Source: Treponema sp. UBA1747 | Lineage (GTDB): Bacteria; Spirochaetota; Spirochaetia; Treponematales; Treponemataceae | Length of the DNA stretch: 64,000 bases | Assembly (NCBI GenBank): GCA_002315375.1 | Contig: DCHR01000013.1 | Coordinates: 1,634-65,633 of the forward strand | Direction: 5' to 3' | In this document: in pieces, positions 55,559-62,462 of the stretch | Layout of the letters: the number at the start of each line of letters is the position of its first letter | Position numbering within the stretch: position 1 is the first letter of the stretch | Notes under the pieces: generated by a model | Seen by the model: only the letters and a program-made list of their open reading frames with translations | What the model was told of the DNA's origin: nothing | Database searches by the model: none | Position numbers and translations under genes: made by a program

Positions 55559-55584
55559 AAATGCAGATGGCTTTAGGTCAGTAA

Positions 55585-56385
55585 TTACAAAAGGTTGATG
55601 CTGTACAGGAATTCCAGGGATGCCCGCTGAGCAGCCGGTGTTGAAGTTTCTATGAGGGTAGTGGCATCAAGGAAATATTTGGCCTGAAGCTCAAAGAATT
55701 TGTCCCAGTCTGTGCAGCCGGCTCCTACGGCAAGGTGCAGGTCGCTTTTTCCGTCATTATCGTTGATATGAACATGGCGGATATAAGGTCCCAGCTTTTC
55801 GCTCCAGATTTTTGTATCAGTAGGTGAAATATGGGCATGTGCATAATCAAAACAGAGTCCGAAATTCTTTACTGAAGTCATTTCTTTGGCCAGGTTTGCC
55901 AGGTTGTCCGGAGTTTTATCCCACATATTTTCCATATAAATGTCGATTTCAGGATATTCTTCACATACTGTTGTGAAAAAGTTGCGGGTAGTTTCAAGCC
56001 AGTGTTTTTCGTACATCGGGCCGGCTGCAGTATCCAGAAGGAGCGGGTTGATGTTTCCGTGGAATACTATTCCTTTACAACCCAGTTTACGTGCAACATC
56101 CAGACTCTGGCGGACGCGGAGTTCAGAAACTTTTTTAATACGGGAGTCATCGCTGAATACAAGAACATCAAAAAAAACCCCGTGCATTGTTGTATAGGAA
56201 GGCATGCCTGGAATCATTTTATATTGATTGATGAGGCCGTTGCAGTTGCTTTCGTTATCCAGGACCCAGGGCATGGCAAATTCGTTATATTCGAATCCAA
56301 CGTTATATTCATGACAAAGGTCAAGATTTTCCTGGATGTTTTTCATGAAGGGAATAATTAAGAGTTTTGTATCATTTTCTGACAT
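55585..56385 (-). CDS. Sugar phosphate isomerase/epimerase (xylose isomerase-like TIM barrel)
   Basis: AP-endonuclease/xylose-isomerase-like TIM-barrel protein. Metal-binding type residues sit in DIYMENMWDKTPDNLANL (Glu), FGLCFDYAHAHI (Asp, His), IRHVHINDNDGKSDLHLAVG (His, Asp, His) and TLIETSTP (Glu). It probably isomerises a sugar or sugar acid imported by the downstream transporter. ATG 56385 was chosen over 56394: TATAAT on the minus strand (56393-56398) ends seven bases before it, matching the leaderless pattern, and the first ATG lies inside the -10 box. Length is 266 residues. A 238-base gap separates it from the binding-protein gene. Confidence 0.88.
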   Translation of the reverse strand: MSENDTKLLIIPFMKNIQENLDLCHEYNVGFEYNEFAMPWVLDNESNCNGLINQYKMIPGMPSYTTMHGVFFDVLVFSDDSRIKKVSELRVRQSLDVARKLGCKGIVFHGNINPLLLDTAAGPMYEKHWLETTRNFFTTVCEEYPEIDIYMENMWDKTPDNLANLAKEMTSVKNFGLCFDYAHAHISPTDTKIWSEKLGPYIRHVHINDNDGKSDLHLAVGAGCTDWDKFFELQAKYFLDATTLIETSTPAAQRASLEFLYSINLL

Positions 56386-56448
56386 AATAATCATTATAAC
56401 ACGGTTTTTCCGTAATCGATTAGTGTTTTTTTTGAAAGCAGAACTTTA

Positions 56449-56477
56449 TTGTGTATTGTTTTTCAAAGTTGTAAATT
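56449..56477 (+). promoter_or_regulatory. Leaderless promoter of uvrB
   Basis: TTGTGT (56449-56454), 17-base spacer, TAAATT (56472-56477), then six bases to the ATG. No Shine-Dalgarno is present. Confidence 0.6.
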
Positions 56478-56483
56478 ATCTCT

Positions 56484-58472
56484 ATGCGTAAATTCGAAGT
56501 AGTTTCTCCCTTTGAGCCAAGCGGCGATCAGGGACAGGCAATTGACCGGCTGGCAGAAGGTTTCCTCCGGGGGGACAGATACCAGACTCTGAAAGGCGTA
56601 ACAGGTTCCGGAAAAACTTTTACAATGGCAAAGATTATCGAAAAGGTTCAGAGACCGACTCTGATAATCAGTCATAATAAGACTCTGTCCGCCCAGCTTT
56701 ACCGGGAATTCAAATCTTTTTTCCCCAACAATGCTGTTGAATACTTCGTGTCTTATTACGACTATTATCAGCCTGAAGCTTATGTTCCGGCCCGTGACCT
56801 ATATATAGAAAAAGACTGCGATATTAACCGCGAAATTGACCAGATGCGCCTGAAGGCTACTTACAGTCTTATGGAACGCCGTGACGTAATTGTTGTGGCT
56901 ACAGTTTCCTGCATCTATGGTCTGGGTATGCCTGACCTCTACAAGGATATGAGAATTCATGTGGAAAAAGGCCAGCACTGTGATTTCAAGGATATTGCAA
57001 ACCGTTTGATTTCCCTTCAGTATTCCCGGAATGACATGGTTCTTGAAAGGGGAACATTCCGCATTAAAGGGGATGTAATGGAAGTATTCCCGCCTTATAT
57101 GGAAACCGATGAAGGTTACCGCATTGAACTGGACTGGGAAGAAATTGTACGCATCCGCCGTTTTGATGTTTTAAATGGAACAACAACTGAAGAACTTGAT
57201 GAAACGGTTTTTTATCCTGCAAAGCACTTCGTTGTTCCTCAGGACAAGCTGAATGCTGCCTGTGACAGAATCCAGGCGGAACTGGACCAAAGACTGGAAG
57301 TTCTGCAGGCTCAGAAAAAAGTTCTTGAATATGAACGCCTTAAAACCCGCACAACTTACGATATTGAAATGCTCCGCGAAATGGGGACCTGTCCCGGCAT
57401 TGAAAATTACTCGGGACCAATTTCGGGCCGCATGTCAGGAGAACCTCCTGCAACACTTCTTCATTATTTCCCTGATGATTTCCTCTGTCTGATAGATGAA
57501 GCTCATGTTTCAGTTCCTCAGATTGGTGCCATGTATGAAGGGGACAGAAGCCGTAAAATGAATCTGGTGGATTTCGGTTTCCGCCTGCCTTCGGCACTGG
57601 ATAACCGTCCACTGAAATTCGAAGAGTTCAGTAAAAAGATGAATCAGATTATCTACGTAACTGCAACTCCAAGAAAAGAAGAAATCAAACAGAGTAGTCA
57701 GGTTGTTGAACAGCTGATTCGTCCTACAGGACTTCTGGATCCGATTGTAGAAGTTCGTCCTTCTGAAGGGCAGATGGAAGATATATATAAGGAAATAAAA
57801 CTCCGCATTGAAAGGGGAGAACGGTCTCTGGTTCTGACTCTGACAAAAAAGATGGCGGAAGATCTGACAGATTATCTTACAGAACTTGGTCTGAAGGTCA
57901 AATACATTCACTCTGAAATCGACACCTTTGAACGTGTCGAAATCCTGAAATCTCTCCGTACCGGTGAAGTTGATGTTCTTATTGGAATCAACCTTTTGCG
58001 AGAAGGTATAGACCTTCCGGAAGTTTCTTTCATTGCACTTCTGGATGCCGATAAAATCGGATTCCTCCGTTCTGAAACTTCATTGATTCAGATTATCGGA
58101 CGAGCGGCCCGAAATGCGGAAGGTATGGTTGTAATGTATGCGGACCATATGAGTCCCGCAATGGAAGCAGCCATTAAAGAAACAAAACACCGCCGCGAAG
58201 TTCAGGAAGCTTACAACAGGGAACACGGAATTACGCCTCAGACGGTAAAGAAAGCTATCAGCGATATTCTGGAACATCAGGCAAAAGATGCGGAAGCGGC
58301 CGCTGAAGAAGAAGTGGAGATTTTGAAAAACAAATCAAATCTCCTTAATCCTAAAGACCGTAAGGCTCTTATTTCCCGGCTCAAAAAGGAAATGGCGGCT
58401 GCGGCAGATATTATGCAGTATGAACTTGCTGCAAAATACAGAGATGAAATAAAAGCGTTAGAGAACATATAA
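56484..58472 (+). CDS. uvrB: UvrABC excision nuclease subunit B
   Basis: Damage-recognition helicase-like subunit of nucleotide excision repair. Walker A GVTGSGKT at residues 38-45, the beta-hairpin region YFVSYYDYYQPEAYVP that inserts at the lesion, DEAH-type LIDEAHVSVPQIG, helicase motifs (YVTATPRKEEI; GINLLREGIDLPEVSF; QIIGRAARNAEG) and the C-terminal UVR domain (ISRLKKEMAAAADIMQYELA) that binds UvrC. 662 residues, normal. It probably has a leaderless mRNA and ends at a very long hairpin. Confidence 0.98.
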   Translation: MRKFEVVSPFEPSGDQGQAIDRLAEGFLRGDRYQTLKGVTGSGKTFTMAKIIEKVQRPTLIISHNKTLSAQLYREFKSFFPNNAVEYFVSYYDYYQPEAYVPARDLYIEKDCDINREIDQMRLKATYSLMERRDVIVVATVSCIYGLGMPDLYKDMRIHVEKGQHCDFKDIANRLISLQYSRNDMVLERGTFRIKGDVMEVFPPYMETDEGYRIELDWEEIVRIRRFDVLNGTTTEELDETVFYPAKHFVVPQDKLNAACDRIQAELDQRLEVLQAQKKVLEYERLKTRTTYDIEMLREMGTCPGIENYSGPISGRMSGEPPATLLHYFPDDFLCLIDEAHVSVPQIGAMYEGDRSRKMNLVDFGFRLPSALDNRPLKFEEFSKKMNQIIYVTATPRKEEIKQSSQVVEQLIRPTGLLDPIVEVRPSEGQMEDIYKEIKLRIERGERSLVLTLTKKMAEDLTDYLTELGLKVKYIHSEIDTFERVEILKSLRTGEVDVLIGINLLREGIDLPEVSFIALLDADKIGFLRSETSLIQIIGRAARNAEGMVVMYADHMSPAMEAAIKETKHRREVQEAYNREHGITPQTVKKAISDILEHQAKDAEAAAEEEVEILKNKSNLLNPKDRKALISRLKKEMAAAADIMQYELAAKYRDEIKALENI

Positions 58473-58578
58473 AAAAATGGGGCCCCGCTACGCGAGCTTG
58501 TGTCTGCGGAGTCATGTGTCCTCGGTCTTCGACCAGCGGGATGACTCCTGGACACAACTCGCTGCGCCCCATTTTTTT
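58471..58578. terminator. Long multi-arm hairpin terminator after uvrB
   Basis: An almost continuous inverted repeat: AAAAAAATGGGGC with GCCCCATTTTTTT outermost, then GCGAG (58492-58496)/CTCGC (58558-58562), TTGTGTC (58498-58504)/GACACAA (58551-58557), GGAGTCAT (58508-58515)/ATGACTCC (58541-58548) and an inner GGTC-TTC-GACC. T-runs on both strands make it usable in both directions. The G+C-rich inner part looks like a dispersed REP-type element. Confidence 0.85.
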
Positions 58579-58636
58579 ATCCTTCATGACGATTTTTTCA
58601 TCTTTTAGTTTTACAGTAATTATGATGGAAAGAAAA

Positions 58637-59797
58637 ATGGAAAACTTTACATTAAATTTTATAATAGAAAATATTTTTGCGGATTCGGCAGTGAATCCGA
58701 TTAAGATTCTGGTTTTGTTTATTTCTATGACAATTCTGTCTGTGTTTCTGGACGAAATCGGGTTTTTCAGATTTCTGGCCAACGTGACTTTGAAAAAGGC
58801 GGGAACCAGTCAGAAAAAGCTTTTCTTCCTTTTATACGTGACAGTTTCCATTCTGACAGTTTTTACTTCAAACGATATTATCGTTCTGACTTTTACGCCG
58901 TTTATCTGTTATTTTGCGGTAAATGCAAAAATCAATCCGATTCCTTATCTTGTTACGGTTTTTATTGCAGCAAATACCTGGAGTATGGCACTGATAATCG
59001 GGAATCCTACAAACATTTATCTGGCAACAAGCGGGGGAGTGGATTTTGTAGGTTACGTGAAAATTATGCTGCTTCCTACAGTTGCTGCTGGTGGAATCAG
59101 CCTTGCCGGACTTCTGCTGATGTTCAAAAAAGACCTGTCCCTGCCTATGGAAAGGGTACAGAGTAAGGCTGGCCATATTACAGATCCTGTTCTTCTGATT
59201 ATAGGAATCCTGCATCTGGCAGCAGCAACAGTAATGCTTGCTGTAAGTTCTTATGTAGGAATTGAAATGTGGATTGTGGCTCTTGTTGCGGTGGTGAGTC
59301 TTTTTGTCTGCAATCTTTTTGTTGCTCTGTTCAGAAGAAGAATACCACGGGAACTGGGGCGCTGTCTGAAAAGAGCCCCGTGGACACTGGTTCCCTTTTT
59401 GCTCGGAATGTTCATTCTGATCCTCTTCCTTCAGTGCCTCGGGGTACCGGCTTTTATTTCAAGGATTCTTGGAACAAAACTGATTTGTTTCAGATACGGA
59501 ATTTCAAGTCTGATTGCCTGTAACCTTATGAACAATATTCCTATGAGCGTGCTTTTCAGTTCTGTGATTGACGGACTTGGGGAAGCAGAAAAAATGCCTG
59601 CTCTTTTTGCAACAATAACCGGTTCAAATCTTGGCGCTTTCCTGACTCCTTTCGGGGCTCTTGCAGGCCTTATGTGGCAGAAGATACTGAAGGGACAGGG
59701 TATTAAATTTGGTTATATGGATTTTGTGAAATACGGTGGGCTTGTTGGTTTTGCTGCAGCTCTGGTTTCCTGTCTTGTTTTAAGTCTGATTTTATAG
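58637..59797 (+). CDS. ArsB/NhaD/SLC13-type ion transporter
   Basis: Inner-membrane transporter of the ion transporter superfamily, about 11 membrane segments. A typical half-repeat is seen twice: TSNDIIVLTFTPFICYFAV with the ANTWSMALIIGNPTNIYLA block, and later LMNNIPMSVLFSSVI with TGSNLGAFLTPFGALAG; the NPTN and NLG loops match ArsB/NhaD-like sites. The ion is unknown (arsenite, Na+ or a dicarboxylate are possible). ATG 58637 was chosen for GGAAAG four bases upstream; ATG at 58622 or 58625 would add five or four residues. The gene is bracketed by two clusters of G+C-rich hairpins. Confidence 0.85.
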   Translation: MENFTLNFIIENIFADSAVNPIKILVLFISMTILSVFLDEIGFFRFLANVTLKKAGTSQKKLFFLLYVTVSILTVFTSNDIIVLTFTPFICYFAVNAKINPIPYLVTVFIAANTWSMALIIGNPTNIYLATSGGVDFVGYVKIMLLPTVAAGGISLAGLLLMFKKDLSLPMERVQSKAGHITDPVLLIIGILHLAAATVMLAVSSYVGIEMWIVALVAVVSLFVCNLFVALFRRRIPRELGRCLKRAPWTLVPFLLGMFILILFLQCLGVPAFISRILGTKLICFRYGISSLIACNLMNNIPMSVLFSSVIDGLGEAEKMPALFATITGSNLGAFLTPFGALAGLMWQKILKGQGIKFGYMDFVKYGGLVGFAAALVSCLVLSLIL

Positions 59798-59810
59798 AAG
59801 AAAAATACGC

Positions 59811-59930
59811 CTGGCTGTAGGGGCGCGAAGCGGCCACCGGAGTCGTTTTTTTGAAAAAACGACGAGGAGGCGGAGGGTTACCGACCCCCGAAAGACAGGT
59901 TCCCCGCGGCTTTGCAGCGGGGCGTCCTAT
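59811..59930. repeat. G+C-rich structured intergenic element
   Basis: Non-coding, far richer in G+C than the flanking genes. It holds GTCGTTTTTT/AAAAAACGAC (59842-59863) and CCCCGC (59902-59907)/GCGGGG (59917-59922), and CTGT (59815-59818) can pair with ACAG near 59895. It looks like a dispersed repeat or a structured RNA; no protein is encoded. Confidence 0.55.
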
Positions 59931-59960
59931 TTATTAAAGTTTTTTTTGAAAGGACAACCT

Positions 59961-59988
59961 AAAAAATGCTCCTCGAGCATTTTTTTTA
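59961..59988. terminator. Bidirectional terminator between transporter and membrane-protein genes
   Basis: AAAAAATGCTC (59961-59971) with GAGCATTTTTT (59975-59985), three-base loop, T-runs on both strands. It serves the transporter gene (+) and the converging 60023-60835 gene (-). Confidence 0.88.
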
Positions 59989-60008
59989 ACGGTTTCCGAT
60001 AGAACACA

Positions 60009-60022
60009 GACCGCAAGCGGTC
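60009..60022 (-). terminator. Small G+C hairpin at the 3' end of the membrane-protein gene
   Basis: GACCGC-AA-GCGGTC directly after the TGA stop. The two-base loop is tight; it may stabilise the 3' end ahead of the terminator at 59961-59988. Confidence 0.5.
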
Positions 60023-60835
60023 TCACACATCCTTCCACGGGAAAATGAAAGACTTGAATTTGCGCGGACCTAAAGTTTCTCGGTCTTCGTAAATCAGTTC
60101 TTCCCATGGAATCTGTTTTCTTTCCCGTTTTGTTTTGAGTTCCGGATGAAGTTCCAGGTAATCGTATTTATACATACGGAGACGAAGGGCGTTTACGCGG
60201 GCAAGAGTAATTCCTGTAACTGATGGTGCCAGACCTACAAAGGAAATGGAAAGTATCAGAAGGATAAGTGTGTAAAGTGCAAGTGCCAGTGAAAAGCCTG
60301 TATTGTCCAGCATAAGGATGAATGATTTTTTCAGGCATTTTTTGAAATCATTTTTCATTACTGCTCTTATTGCGATGAACCACTGGAAAGTAAGAATTGC
60401 AAAAAAATCAAACCAGATGAAAACACATCCAAGGAAAAGGTAAAGATAAGTTCCCTGACTGAAATACCATCTGATTCCGATGTAGGAAAGAATTGTCAGG
60501 GCTGAAAGCATAAGTCCGTAGAGAACTGCGTCTTTGAGAACTGAAGGAATGTTTTTGAAAAAGTCCAGAAGATGGATTCCTCCAAAATCGGCGATTTTAA
60601 AAGCCTGGTCTGAAAAAGCAAATGCAGAAATACTGTATAGAAGAAAAAGAAGAATAAGTCCTATGCAGGTAACCAGCATGGAAATGATTTCATTTTCAGG
60701 AAGAAAGATAACAAGGGCTCTCCATGCGAAAAACAGAAGAACTCCGCCTGCCATAAATACAAGGTTTAAAATTACAAGGGAAAAAAGATTATCCCAGCCA
60801 TCGCAGAAATTTTTTTTAAGAAAGAATCCGAACAT
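60023..60835 (-). CDS. Hypothetical multi-pass membrane protein
   Basis: 270 residues with about six membrane segments, e.g. LFSLVILNLVFMAGGVLLFFAW, LVTCIGLILLFLLYSISAF, YGLMLSALTILSYIGI and LYTLILLILSISFVGLAP. The YesL/DUF624-like layout (MFGFFLKKNF start, GWDNLF, GITLARVNALRL) is suggestive but not certain. The last ~50 residues are hydrophilic and basic. No motif gives a function. It is separated from the MarR gene by 31 bases and could be cotranscribed with it. Confidence 0.78.
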   Translation of the reverse strand: MFGFFLKKNFCDGWDNLFSLVILNLVFMAGGVLLFFAWRALVIFLPENEIISMLVTCIGLILLFLLYSISAFAFSDQAFKIADFGGIHLLDFFKNIPSVLKDAVLYGLMLSALTILSYIGIRWYFSQGTYLYLFLGCVFIWFDFFAILTFQWFIAIRAVMKNDFKKCLKKSFILMLDNTGFSLALALYTLILLILSISFVGLAPSVTGITLARVNALRLRMYKYDYLELHPELKTKRERKQIPWEELIYEDRETLGPRKFKSFIFPWKDV

Positions 60836-60866
60836 AAGGTAAATGTAATAAGAAAATGAATTAAAA

Positions 60867-61331
60867 TCAAATGAATATTTTGTTTGCGTTATTAAAGTTT
60901 TTTTCTATGCGGCATAAAAGGGAATAGAAAATCTCTTTTTCTTCTTCTGAAAAACCGTTGTAAAAAGTTTTTATAAGGTTTGCAGAAAGGTCTGATGTGA
61001 GTTTGTTATATTCACGGCCTTTTTCTGAAAGTTTTATAAGCTTTGAACGTTTGTCTATTTCAGAAGATTTTACTTCAACCAGCCCTTCATTTATCAGTTT
61101 CTGGACAAGAACCGTGGTAGTGGATTTGTCACGGTTTATTTTTTCTGAAAGCTCATTCATTTTCATGGATTCAACAAGGGAAAGCTGGAAAAGGATATTT
61201 CCGTGAGAAGAGGCAAAATTTTCCAGTCCTTTTTCCGAAAGCTGTTCTGTAAGAAAATCTGCAGAAAGGGAATGAATGTGTGAGATTTTTGAAATACTTT
61301 TATTGATCTTTTGAGTCTCTGCGGAATCCAT
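60867..61331 (-). CDS. MarR-family transcriptional regulator
   Basis: 154-residue winged-helix regulator. The core is MKMNELSEKINRDKSTTTVL (HTH) and VQKLINEGLVEVKSSEIDKRSK, the wing with the DxR-type motif, and KLIKLSEKGREYNKLTSDL. It is divergent from the BMP operon, with two MarR-type palindromes between them, so it very likely represses that operon and possibly itself. TATACT on the minus strand (61338-61343), with TAGACT 17 bases further up, ends six bases before the ATG; no Shine-Dalgarno is seen, so the mRNA is probably leaderless. Confidence 0.93.
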   Translation of the reverse strand: MDSAETQKINKSISKISHIHSLSADFLTEQLSEKGLENFASSHGNILFQLSLVESMKMNELSEKINRDKSTTTVLVQKLINEGLVEVKSSEIDKRSKLIKLSEKGREYNKLTSDLSANLIKTFYNGFSEEEKEIFYSLLCRIEKNFNNANKIFI

Positions 61332-61337
61332 AACTAA

Positions 61338-61366
61338 AGTATAACCGATTATTTTGACTTAGTCTA
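61338..61366 (-). promoter_or_regulatory. Leaderless promoter of the MarR gene
   Basis: On the minus strand TAGACT (61361-61366), 17-base spacer, TATACT (61338-61343), six bases to the ATG at 61331. Confidence 0.6.
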
Positions 61367-61368
61367 AT

Positions 61369-61417
61369 TGGTTTTATATCAAACTATATTGACATTAGTT
61401 TTATATCAAACTATATT
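61369..61417. promoter_or_regulatory. Two MarR-type operators overlapping the BMP promoter
   Basis: A 20-base direct repeat (61371-61390 and 61398-61417, period 27). Each copy carries a dyad: TAGTTT-TATATC-AAACTA at 61396-61413, perfect, and TGGTTT-TATATC-AAACTA at 61369-61386, one mismatch. The second sits exactly between the -35 TTGACA (61389-61394) and -10 TATATT (61412-61417). Confidence 0.85.
61389..61417 (+). promoter_or_regulatory. Promoter of the BMP transporter operon
   Basis: TTGACA (61389-61394, perfect), 17-base spacer, TATATT (61412-61417). The leader of about 40 bases ends with AAGGAA before ATG 61465. Confidence 0.88.
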
Positions 61418-61464
61418 TAGAGCAATCTGTTTCATACAAAGGGGACAGAGATAAGGAATAAAAA

Positions 61465-62451
61465 ATGAAAAAAACAGCATTGTGTTTAATGGCTGCAGCT
61501 ATTCTTTTTTCAGGCTGCGCAAACAAAAAAACTGAATCAAAGAAATCCATTGCGGTTTTCGTACCTGGAATTATGGCTGACAGCCCTATCTATGCAAAAC
61601 TTGCAGAAGGGGCACAGAAAGCCGTTGAAGATTTCAACAGTGGAAAAGATGATTCTGCAAAAGCAGATTTCTTTATTATGGAAGCCGGAACAAACCAGGC
61701 AGAGTGGGGCCCAAAAATTACTTCCCTTTGTGCCACAGGAAAATATGATGTAATCATTTCTTCAAATCCTTCTTTACCGGGACTTGTTGAACCGATCAGC
61801 GCTCAGTTCCCAAAGCAGAAATTCATTCTTCTGGATGCTGAAATGGCCGGCAACGAAAAAGTATTTACAGTTGGTTATGAACAGACAGAGGAAGCTTACC
61901 TGACCGGTTATATCGCAGGGCTTATGTCAAAGAATCATAAAGTTGCTCTGGTTGCTGCTCAGGATTATCCGGCAATGAACAACGTGCTTTATCCTAATTT
62001 TGAAAAAGGTGCAAAAGACGCTGTTCAGGGAACCACCTGTGATTATCGCGTTGTCGGAAACTGGTATGATGCTTCGAAAGGAATGGAAATTTCTGAAAGC
62101 CTGATTAAAGCCGGAGTTGATGTAATTCTGCCGATTTGTGGTGGAGCAAGCCAGGGTGTAATTGCAAGTGCAGTAAACAACGGAACTTATATTACCTGGT
62201 TTGATTCAAACGGTTTTTCAAAGGCTCCCGGCACAATTATTTCAAGTGCAATGGTTCTTCAGGATAAAATGACTTATGGAGTTACAAAGAAATATCTTGA
62301 AGATAAAATCGACTGGGGAAAAGCAGAGAAAGCCGGTTTGAAAGACGGATACATCGAATTCATTCAGGATGATCCTTTTTACATTGAAACTGTTCCAGCC
62401 GAAGTACGTGCAAAAATGGCTGACCTTGTAAAGAAATTGCAGTCTAAATAG
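61465..62451 (+). CDS. BMP-family (PnrA-like) substrate-binding lipoprotein
   Basis: Lipoprotein receptor of a BMP-type ABC importer, a family that commonly takes up purine nucleosides in spirochaetes. Signal peptide MKKTALCLMAAAILFSGC with the lipid Cys at residue 18. BMP features: SIAVFVPGIMADSPIYAKLAE, DVIISSNPSLPGLVEP, TVGYEQTEEAYLTGYIAGLM, DVILPICGGASQGVIASAV and WFDSNGFSKAPGTIISSAM (in part). Length is 328 residues, normal. It follows a MarR-controlled promoter and starts an operon with an ATPase and a permease. The nucleoside assignment rests on family, not on binding residues. Confidence 0.92.
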   Translation: MKKTALCLMAAAILFSGCANKKTESKKSIAVFVPGIMADSPIYAKLAEGAQKAVEDFNSGKDDSAKADFFIMEAGTNQAEWGPKITSLCATGKYDVIISSNPSLPGLVEPISAQFPKQKFILLDAEMAGNEKVFTVGYEQTEEAYLTGYIAGLMSKNHKVALVAAQDYPAMNNVLYPNFEKGAKDAVQGTTCDYRVVGNWYDASKGMEISESLIKAGVDVILPICGGASQGVIASAVNNGTYITWFDSNGFSKAPGTIISSAMVLQDKMTYGVTKKYLEDKIDWGKAEKAGLKDGYIEFIQDDPFYIETVPAEVRAKMADLVKKLQSK

Positions 62452-62462
62452 AATAAGTTTTT

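Noticed and set aside
58514..58636. Upstream extension of the transporter frame
   Set aside because: The added codons run through the uvrB hairpin terminator, give a non-membrane peptide and have no ribosome site.
59811..59930. Possible tRNA or other known structured RNA
   Set aside because: No cloverleaf, anticodon arm or CCA-like end can be drawn; left as an unassigned structured element.
61371..61417. Direct repeat as a mini CRISPR or iteron array
   Set aside because: Only two copies with a dyad centred between -35 and -10; an operator explains it better.
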